NCBI GenBank assembly: GCA_028583405.1
Contig: JAPTMU010000112.1
Location: forward strand, 448,001 to 512,000
DNA: 64,000 nucleotides
Direction of reading: 5' to 3'
From: Pogonophryne albipinna
Taxonomy: Eukaryota > Chordata > Actinopteri > Perciformes > Artedidraconidae
In this document: positions 53,701 to 64,000 of the stretch, in pieces
Layout: each line of letters begins with the position of its first letter
Position numbering within the stretch: the first letter of the stretch is position 1
Translations under genes and position numbers: made by a program
The notes under the pieces: generated by a model
Told to the model about the DNA's origin: nothing
Database searches by the model: none
What the model saw: the letters and a program-made list of their open reading frames with translations, nothing else

Positions 53701-56700
53701 CCATCAATCTTGCGTTTGTTTATAAATATCATGTAGCATGACTTGCTTTCTGACATTTTGAATCCCCAGTTATATGACCACCCATGGGCGTCGCCTGGGG
53801 TAGGCATCCGGGCCTATAGCCCCGGATGTTTTTTCTTTAGCCCCGGACAAATTCTCCCTCAATAATATAATACATTAACCGTACTTTACCTAGAGGATGG
53901 CAGAATTGTAATTTCCCGTGTTTAGTGAATGCAACAGAGCCACCAGACCAATCAGAGAGTTGCATGGAAATAAACGTGTTTTATTGGCTGACAGGTACGT
54001 ACCTCTCCTCTGTGACAGTGTTTACACTTTAAACTGTCAGCCGCCGACGCTGAGTTTCTGAAGAAGATGGACATTAGACATTTTTTTAATAAAACAGACG
54101 GCAATTCTCAACTGGTGGCTCACACAACAACCCCAGAGCCACCACCTGAGCCAGGTGAACAAGGTATGTAAATGTCAGTAAACTTACAAGTTATGCAAAC
54201 ATGTAAGCAAAGCATAAATTATAGCTACGTTGACGTTACTTTGAATCGCGCGGGTAAGCTAAACCGTTAGCAAGTAGCTATAGCTAGCCAGATATATTAA
54301 ATAAACACTTTGTCATACAATCTAAATGTTGTGTTTTTTAGCGTTACCTGGTGATTTCAAAGAAAGCTCTCTGGGAAATGGTGACTTACTGTCAGTGTTC
54401 GACATGAAGCTAGAAGCTACCTTACAGTACACAGTTGATCCGGAGTCCTGTCAGTTAGTTTCATAGTTAGCTTAGCATCAACCTAGCACTGAAATATATG
54501 GATGTTATGTGACGGTATTTCTGAGGAAAAGTCAGCTGAAATGGTGGCATAGTTGCCACTGCGTGTCACAGCATGTTTGAACATATTTTCAGCAGTAAAT
54601 GTGGCTGTTTGGCCACTGACGTTGCCATAACAACACCTGAATTTAAATGTACAACCTCTTTTTGTGACAGATTTTTGCATGAAATTATAATTCTTCTGAT
54701 TGATATTTCCTATTGACAGCTAGTTTCTATGTGAACAATACATTATGAGATGGACAGCCAGCTAAGTATTGTATACAAATATTTCAGATCAAAGCTAATC
54801 CAGTGGGGCTCCTGAAAGGGGGCAAGGGACACTATGCTCCCAAATATTAAGCCTTGACCCCCATCTTAAAATTGATATGATCAAAAAATGATCTGCATTT
54901 TCGGAGGCCTTTTTTCCTCATTATCATGTCAAATTGTACAGCTTTCCTTAGTTTTGAATGCAGAAAGATGACTATATTAGAGTATTAAGTGAAAATGACT
55001 ATATTAGAGTATTAAGTGAATATATTAAGTGAATTACTCAAACTGCATTTGTATAGGAATGATTCTGTCCTATTTGCAGATAACTACTCTTAACAGTGAT
55101 ATCTACAAGAGGTTTCCAATGTAAATGTAACTATTTTCAATTGGTTAGTATTACATTTTGTGACAGTGTGGTGACACTCATTTTAATGAAGACAAATGTG
55201 TGTATCTTGAAATTCATTTATTTGACAGAGCTGGAAACTGATTGACTTACATACTTGTTTGTGTTTACCTACACATTCATCACAGATGAGCCAAACAGAG
55301 TAGAGGATGAAGAAAGGAGAACAGGAGAAAGGGACACACAAGAAGGAGATACAACAGACAAGAACGACAATGGAGACAACAATGAACAGGAACACCAGAA
55401 CAGACAAGAGTCAATGGGTAACATGACTGATTTAGGGCCTGCAGATACAGGGCCAAGGCAAGTGAGACACCACTGCTTTCCATCCAGCATGTTTGGCCAG
55501 CAAAAGAGATCATTTCAACCGCAAACAGCAAGTGATGAGGGAAGCAGCAAGGGATGAGGGAAACAGCAAGGGATGAGGGAAACGGCAAGGGATGAGGGAA
55601 ACGGCAAGTGATGAGGGAAGCAGCAAGTGAGGAGGGATTATTATTTCCTCGTTCCATCCCTTTTTTCTGTTTAATCTGATTACTAACAACTTCTAATAAT
55701 TTGACATAGTTTATGATTTAATTGGAAAATGAAGTGTTTTTAAATAATAAACCCGTTTCTGATTATGATTCTTTGATTATTTTTTTTGACATATGGGTGT
55801 TGAGAGATGAATCCATATCTCTTAATGTTGCTCTCAAAGTGCACAAGATTGATGCATTTAACTTCAATATTTAAAAAAAAATCTTCCTGGGGGACCCCAG
55901 AGGAGGTGAGTTCCCCCCAAAATAGCACTTTATCTCTGCTTATGTAACCCCGGTGTAGTGTCCCCTCGGCAACAGATCACTCAGAATCTTTTGCAATCAG
56001 TTGCTGTGACTGTGAGCTTTAAACAATTAACATTAAACTAAACAAACACAACAGTACGTTATTGTCCTTATAAAATAAAAACATACATTTTGTCCACCGA
56101 GATAATACAGGCACCTTACCCTCAAGAGATCCTCACGTGCTATGAGAATCTCCCACAATCCATTGCCGTAACAAAGCTAATGCAGGCACACGTTTGTGAC
56201 ACCAGATGGCGCCATTGTGTATGTGCGTGTGGGGAGCCTTGCAGTAGAAAATTTGACTGGAGCGCCGCCACTGTGGGCTAAGCCCCGAATGTTTCCAGGT
56301 CCAGGCGACGCCCCTGTGACCACCTCTCCACTTTTTTAATCGCTCTAGCTATATTCTCCATTACGTACGGGGCATGTCTTCCCTCATCCAAATAGCCCCA
56401 TCATCTGCGCATTAAGCCGGTTGGATGCATGTGTCTCAGCATGTAAATATGTCATTAATCATGATGTTAAATAATATTGGACTGATTGCACTGCCTTGGG
56501 GAATACCATTTTCTATTTCAAAATAATTGGAAATATCTGCTCCAACCTTTACTCTAAAGGTCCTGTCTGTTAAAAACGCCTTTACCCAATTGAACATTCT
56601 CCCTCCAAGACCCATTCTACTCAATTTGATCAGTAATCCATCCCTCCACATAGAGTCATACGCCTTTTCAATGTCAAAGTACACTATTGCCATTATCTCT

Positions 56701-59700
56701 TTCATTTTCAGTGTTTTTTCCACATCGTTACTCACTCTTACATTACATGTTACTAAAGCATCTATTGTGGACCGCCCTTTACGAAATCCGCTCTGAAAAC
56801 TACTCAGCAGCCCTTTCTGTTCCAGTACATGTGAGAGCCTACGGACAATGATCTTTTCCATCCATTTACATAGGTGAAATGTAAGAGCTATTGGTCTGTA
56901 GTTACTAAGGTTAGATGTATATTTTCCTGGCTTATTGAATGGTAGCACGACTGCTGTTTTTCACACACTTGGTATATCTCCTTCTCTCCAGATTTTATTG
57001 AAAAGACTCCATTGTCATAGTTTCCATAGGTAACAGTCATAGCATAGCTGGTCTTGTCCTGGGGCTGTATATCCTGTACCTTGTAAGTCTATTTTGAGTT
57101 CTGACATTGTAAATTCCACATCAAGAGCTGACCTATTATCCTGTCTCTTCTCCTTCACGTTTTCATTCTCTGCTAGTAACTGCTGTTTTTGCTGCCTATG
57201 AATATCACTGAGATGCTCCCCACGATGTACTGCTGCAAGTGTCCTTCCTAACATATCTGCCTTCTCTTTATCTGTCACTGCCAGCCTCTCCCCATCAACC
57301 AAAGCTGGAATTTTAATGGGTTTCCTTTTCCCACTCATCTGCTTAAACATGGACCAGACATCACCTAATTTAACTCCTCTGCCAATGGTAGAACCCAATT
57401 CTCTCCATGTTCTCTTTTTTGTGCATTTGATTGTCCTTCGAGCAGCTGCCCTTTTCCTTTGATACTCTATAACATTGTTTTGTGTCATGTTTTTCTTTAA
57501 TTCTATAAATGCATAATTTTGCTCTTTAATAGCCCTGCTGCATTCCTCATTCCACCATGGCACCACTTTCTTCCTAGCCTTGGTTGTTGTTTTGGGTATA
57601 CTGTTCTCTGCTGCATTTAGTATATGTTGCGTTACTTGGCTTGTAATGACCTCTATGCTTCCCTCTGATGTTAGCAGGTGTACAGACTCCTCACACCATA
57701 TCCTACATTTCCCCCAATCAGCTTTAGCAAAGCACCACCTGGTTATTACACCTCCTTCCTGTTCCTACAGTGGAGTTATTCAAAACAAGCTATTCGCATG
57801 TATGAACCAAACAGTTTGACACTAATGTCAGATCCAGGCATGAGACTTTCCCCCTGTGTACATCTACTCTTGTTCCATGTCCATCATTAAGGCATACTAG
57901 TGTTCTTTCCTCCAGCATTTCTTCCACTATATTTCCGTTACTGTCTGTATGGTTGCTGCCCCATAGACTGTTGTGTGCATTGAAAACACCACACCAAACT
58001 TCCTTCCTATGTTTATTGCCTGCTATTTCTTTAAATATATCAGTGGTTAGATTTTTACATGGGTTGTATAAATTGATTATCCTAATGTTATCTTGTTTCC
58101 TAGGGTTTCAGATTTACACTATAATACACTCTATATCATCAGGGGATTGCACCTCCCTATATGCCACACCATCTTTGAGAAACGTGGCACATCCTCCACC
58201 ACTTTGATTATTATCTCTATCATGCCTTATACAGCTAAATCCTGGAATGACAAAATGTATGGTGTGGTCGGGACTTCAATCGTGCTGCGGGATGAAAGAC
58301 CTCCTACTGGAGCCGGAGATATGGCCGCATTTTACAAGAAACTTCCGTTGGGTCCCTTAAAAACAAATATCGCAAATCGCAATCGTAATATTTGTCAGAA
58401 AAATCGCAATTAGATTTTTTCCCAAAATCGCACAGCCCTATTACAGAGCCCCTCCTCCAACACACACGAACGCGCACATGACCAATGAGGGCACGAGATA
58501 TGTTTGTGCACAGATGGAAGGCTGACAGGCAGGTAGGCCATCCAGTTACTTTAGCCGGGCCGGCTCAGATGATTGGTCGTGCTTTTTACAGCGCCACGGC
58601 TTCCAGAGATGACATGTTTCTGTATGTAACCCTCATCCTGATTTTCTCCATGTATAGCTAGCATTGCATGGTCTGCTTTCTTATCTTTCATGTCAAAGAA
58701 TTTTCCAGCTGCCTCCACAATGGCTTTGATTCTATCACTTTTCTTTTTTAGCTGTAATGCAACATTTACAGTATGGCATATGAATACCACAAAATGCACC
58801 TTTTCACTCCTAGAACATCATCATCCTCTTTACTCTTGGTGGCGCTGTGGGGTTGGATTTGAAGATTACTTTTTGGTGTGTTCCTGCCATTTGTATTGTA
58901 ATGCTCTGCTCCATTCCACTAGGGATCTTATTGCTTGTTATTGTTCCCCTTACTTTCTTTATTGCTTCTGCGTATGAAACTTTGTTTGTAATCTTGACTC
59001 TCTGCACCTCTCTGGCCTCTGTCTGCACTTCACATCCTCCAAACGCAGCACTGTGATCTCCTCCGCAGTTACAACATTTAACCTTTGCATCAATTTCACA
59101 TTTTCCATACTCATGTTGTCCTCCGCATCTCGCACACCTTAGCTGTCCTTTACACTGCTGCGCGGTGTGCCCCATTCGTTGACATGCGTAGCACCTGAGA
59201 GGTTTGGGGATGTACTCCCTAACAATGAAGTTCAAATATCCCATGTGTACTGCCTTAGGTAATGTTCTCTCAAACTGAATGATAACTGATAATGTTTCTT
59301 TGAGTGTGCCATCCCGTTTGCTTTTAAGCCTTGTGGCTTCCACTACTTTGCCTCCTTTTATTTCATTTTTAACATCTTCCATTGACATGTCCAATGGTAC
59401 TCCTGAGATTACTCCTCTCAGTTTTGCCATTGCTCCTGGGACATTTCTCCCCATTCAGTGAGTTCATTCGGAGAATCTTTTCCTGCTGCTGTTTGTTACT
59501 AGCATATGTGTCAATACCCGCTTGTTGTTCTTGAACTTAGCAAATTTAATTTTTCCAATCTCTTTTTCAATTGCTTTGGTAAGTTTTAATCGGGTGGTAA
59601 TTCCCACCATCCTGATTGAATTATATTACAACTTTCCACTTGTGTTCTAGTTCTTTATTCAAAGTTGCTTGGCTGTCATTTTGACTGACTTTTGATTTTT

Positions 59701-59819
59701 TGTTTTGGCTAGCCTTGTCTGCTTCAACCGACCAATCCGACCAACTTCGCGCTCTGACTGAGCTATCTCTTTCTCTCAAAGCCCTTTTCTTCCTCGCGGC
59801 TTTGGATATCATCTCAGCT

Positions 59820-62800
59820 GGTTGACATGATGATAGAGTCAATGTACAGTTTATGCAAATCCGCCGAAATAACAGTCCAATGCCACCGTTTCTGTATATT
59901 TCCGAGTTCTCCGATTCTCTATGAGCTATCGGCAACGCGTCTCTGACTTCAATTCCTTCTTCCGGTCTGCAATCCACGTCACGCCAGCCCGACTCGCCCA
60001 ATCCAGCCCGGACGTTGCATTACCGCCTACTACTGCATAAATAATAAAACTGCCCTTTCTTCGTTACTGTACTGTACTTATACATCTTTCTGGTATCAAT
60101 ACTTCACTTCATACTCCACTACTTATTGTTCTGAGGACTTTTTACTTTTACTTCTTACATTTTTAACACAACTACCTGTAATTTCTACTTCTTACATTAT
60201 CAAAACAGGTTTGTTACTTTAGTTTTAATCTGTATTTGGTGGCATGATCATTATTATTTAGAGTCTTCAGCGTTGCTGACATTAACAGTTTCTAATAATA
60301 GGAAAAAAATAAATATGCAACCAACCTTGATGAGAGGGGTGCGCTCGAAGAAGAAACCAAACATGTAGGACATAATGTTGTTACAGATCACACAGGAAAT
60401 CGGCACAAGGAACCTGTGAGAAGAGAAGAGTTAACATGAGACTCATAAATAAGAGACTTAGAGAAAGCAAGTTTTGTATAACAAGGCATGTATGAATGTA
60501 TTTGGATTTGTCTTGAAATGGTAAAACACAGTGGAATATTTTCTTTTTAAAGACTGAAACTTAAGAAACTATTAAGGTGAAGCTTAATCTAAGACGATAA
60601 AGGACTGTTTATTTACCAGATCATCCCCTCAAACAGGTTGTGAATGATGAGGTGAGACTGAGTCACCACGATCAGCAGAGTCACATGAGCCCAACCAAAC
60701 TGTGGAGACAAAACATCATTAGGAAAATATGTTTACAATAATTTGCCTGACAACCAACCCAATTATATTCATGACGAAGGGTCCTTGTTCCAAATATGTA
60801 TTGATAGATGTGATGATGGTACAACACCCAAGGGATTACTGTCAGCTGTGACTACACTGAGATGGGATTTAGCTGAAAAGGATATTAGCTTGATTCAATT
60901 CAAAATGTGTTTGAAGGCAGCGTATCCTATTTAACATTAAGAGCTGTGTTTTTGTAAACCTCAGGCTCCATATTTAATATTCATTCATACATTCCACTGA
61001 CACAAGACTAAGGTTTTCCATTATCGGCAGTGTTTTAGGGCCATTGTCGATTTTTTAATCAAATTAAAGGGTAATATTCCAAGAAAATAAGCAAGATTAA
61101 ATCGTAAAAAATGTTTTATATTCTTTGAGATTTATAAGGTTAATTTACCAGAAAAATCAGGCTTTAACAAGAACAAAAGTATATTACATTTCTACATTTG
61201 GGGGGGAATAAATAAAAAAAAATTATGTTGTAAGTATTTTTTGTTGTTGTTTTGTTTGTATTACTCCACTTGCAAGGTTGGATGAACCTCTATCAAACAC
61301 TTCTTTTTTTAAGGTATCACAGTTTCTTTCTTGTTATTTTACAACTTTATTATGAGTTATTTCCCAGACTATTACGCCCTTCCGCTGGCTTTTAACCAAC
61401 ATAGGCCCTCAAACACTGTTTGAGGGTCTATGTGAACATAGAACCTGGATTATGACCAAAAATCACAGGAGTGATGTGTCGTGTGCGCTGAGTTGATCTC
61501 ATCCGCTTCACAAATGTTGTCTTAGATGATTGCTTTCCCTTTGATTTAACAGGCACTGATTTTTCTGCTTGAATATTTCTGGCTGTGAAAGACTTGAGCT
61601 AAGTTTATAAGTGTTTAAATCTGCAGGGTAACTTCCAGTCGTCTCATTAATAAATGTCAGACTTGCAGTGTGGTATAAAAGGCGAAATAACAAAAGTGAG
61701 TCTCTTTCTCTTTTCTGACTTTTTTTATGGGTATTTCACTTTATATTAAATACATAACAATAACAGTGCAGAACATCTAACCTCACTATGAATCCAGAAC
61801 AATACACCTGCAGGAGTATGGATAAAGCGAGAGGTTTGCATGCATTTTGAGCCGATTTGGGCAGAATCCAGCAGAGTGGATCGTGTTGTTCATCCTAATG
61901 TCTATGTAAAGAAAAAAAAGTCTAAATATTTAAAGATAAAAGCTGTGAAACAATCTCAATAATTGGCAGCATGCTGAGATAGGAAGTTTTAATATCTTAA
62001 GAGAAGAGCTTGAATATTAAAAGATAACAAATACAAACTCTTTTGGCTCCTTCCCGTCTTTCTACTGGGTCTTTCTTGGCTTTGTGCTGGCTATCTTCTA
62101 GCTCTATTCAGGTCTTTAGAGTTTCTTTCTAGCTCTATCGCTGATCATTTTCAGAACCTGAAGGCTCTACACGGACTATCTTCTGGTTCTCCTCTGGATC
62201 CATCCACTATCTCTTGTCTCTGTCCAGTGACTTACACTTTTGTTACTGGAGCAGGTAAAGCATACAACAGATACTTTCAGCATTATCAGAGCATGAAGTG
62301 GAAGCTTGGATGAAACACAGCGGACTTCTAAACAATGAACACCCGCAAATTAGAAGAAATAAAGTTGGATTTTATGTGTTCTAATATTGCAATGCAAACC
62401 CATGATGTAATGACAGTAATTAAGAATAGTTTAGTCATTGAATGCTCATTTCAGTAGATTTAATCAAACAAAACATAAACATATTGGACATGGCCTCAAG
62501 ACTGTAACCTCTTCACATTCTGTTGAAATAGTCAATTACTAGCCATATCTTACACATTGCTGTTTTGAATCATTAATATGTGGATGACAGTTGAACTGGA
62601 ACATTTAACATATGTGCCACCTGCTGGAAAGAAGACGTATTGCTCTGTTGGCATCGTTTGGACAACAAAAACAGAGTTAAACTCTCATTTCATAAACAAT
62701 CTTTGAGTACAGACACCGTCCTGCAGAGAGCACACAATCCAACAGCACGTTTTTGGTCTAGCATCACTTTACAAAACGTTTGCATTATGGCGCGTTTCCA

Positions 62801-64000
62801 CTGCAGCGGGTAGATCGCTTTAAGCGTGCCGATCCGTGCGGAGCCCGTTTTTGGTTGCGTTTCCACTTGGCCTAGTACCGGCTAGCGGGTCCTAATTCAC
62901 AGTTTTTCTGGCCCCATAAAATCGTGGTTCTAGGGCCAGGAACAACCAGGCTGAGTCGGGCTGAGTATGCTAAACTAGAGAGAGAATCGCTGGCAAGGGG
63001 GCTACAACTACAACAAGATGAACATATTTGACCGTGATTTAATTGTAATACACGTTTCAAAATGATGCCGAAGTAACAACATACTGATACCGGTTAGTAA
63101 AAACCATGAATTAATGCTTTGACAAGTCTGCAGACAGACGGCAGGTGAAAAACCCTTTTAAAATTCGTGTTTTCGAAATGGAGCTTGGCTAAGCTAATGT
63201 TATATATGCTCCGACCGTCCACACTCACAACAACGGCCTATACAGACATAAATAAATCAGCGACTGTATTCGCCATGACACAGGCAGTCTGTGGTTTGTA
63301 CTTGTTTAACTTTTGTCTAGTTTCTGAACAGATATGAAGAGCTGTGAGCTCTAACGGCTGTGTTGTTTTTCTGGGGCTCTCATTGAAGATGACGTCACGG
63401 ATCCGCCTACACTGCGTTACTATAGTAACTACCCCAGTTCCTAAACTGTAATGGAAGCGCAGCATTAAAGTGAGCCGGGCCTAAGAAGGCCTAACCAAAC
63501 CGAGCGAGGCCTGCAGTGGAAACGCGCCATAAGACTAGCTGGTCCTTTGTAAAGGTCAGTCCACCTTAAATGAGCAGTGGGTTATCAGCAGGTGAAAGGC
63601 AGGACACGGGAACTTGGTCCTGAGGAGATGTAACGATTATTAAACAAGAAAGTTTTCGAGTCAAGGTGTCAAAGAAATAAACATTTGTGATTATTAGCGA
63701 ATCGGTTGCAGGTGGTTGAAATCAGGCTTAGGGAGTAACTAAAACCAAAACTAAGGAGCTCATTGTTGATTTCAGGAGGACACAAAAGGAAGTCCCCCTC
63801 CACAGAGAAGCAGTGGAGAGCGTGGAGGACCTACGGTTCCTTGGAGTCAACATCTCCAATCATTTAACTTGGACCTCAAACCTGGTGAAAAAGGCACAGC
63901 AGAGGCTGTTTTTCCTGAGGAAACTGAGACAGGCCAGGCTTCCACAAAAACTGCTGATAAACTTCTATTGGTCGACTATTGAAAGCACCCTGACCCGCTG
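59820..64000 (-). repeat. Copy C of the triplicated block (cut by window end)
   Basis: This copy is collinear with arm B and inverted relative to arm A. It holds the LINE-B 5' region, cds-like exons, the long non-coding segment and a Harbinger-like insertion, and it reaches the start of LINE-D at the window end. It has the empty site for the intact LINE-A (60,531/60,532) and for the 23,775-24,305 insertion, so it preserves the pre-insertion arrangement. Confidence 0.85.

Overview
This is vertebrate, almost certainly teleost fish, genomic DNA. The evidence is spliced genes with GT/AG introns, L2/CR1-like and I/Nimb-like LINEs, Tc1, hAT, Harbinger-like and piggyBac-like elements, long CA/GT microsatellites, and a fish-type C2H2 zinc-finger gene. 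Only one host gene looks complete. Most other open frames are transposable-element proteins or fragments. No tRNA, rRNA, CRISPR or bacterial feature was seen.

The large-scale structure is a block present three times: arm A (1-8,211, plus orientation), arm B (about 22,600-36,279, inverted relative to A, with its LINE continuing left to 12,869) and copy C (about 51,900 to the window end, same orientation as B). Each copy carries the same two small exons of a CDP-diacylglycerol synthase (cds1/cds2-like), the 5' end of an I/Nimb-like LINE (LINE-B), and long shared non-coding sequence. Later insertions distinguish the copies. A Harbinger-like element is in A and C while B has the empty site. An intact L2-like LINE (LINE-A, 24,946-29,846) is only in B. 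A truncated LINE-A nested in LINE-B is in A and B but not C.

The spacer between A and B (8.2-22.6 kb) is nested repeats: a Tc1-type fold-back with inverted telomeric TTAGGG tracts (8,212-9,039); a 3.4 kb fold-back (9,040-12,470) holding a higher-order 176-bp satellite and CA/GT microsatellites; LINE-B interrupted by a piggyBac-like MITE; then LINE-A interrupted by a hAT (itself carrying a piggyBac-like element) and by another piggyBac-like element.

Between B and C lie a decayed LINE with a 2A-like motif (LINE-C, 36,925-39,740) and the zinc-finger gene (minus strand; exon 1 at 51,375-51,561, exon 2 at 39,849-41,128). Its 10.2 kb intron is filled with DNA-transposon remnants and a 2.2 kb fold-back. 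The most notable points are the UGA-separated, same-frame ORF1/ORF2 of the intact LINE-A, the triplicated spliceable CDP-DAG synthase exon pair, the 2A-like motif of LINE-C, the telomeric fold-back, and the higher-order satellite. Family names come from motif recognition by eye, not from a database search.
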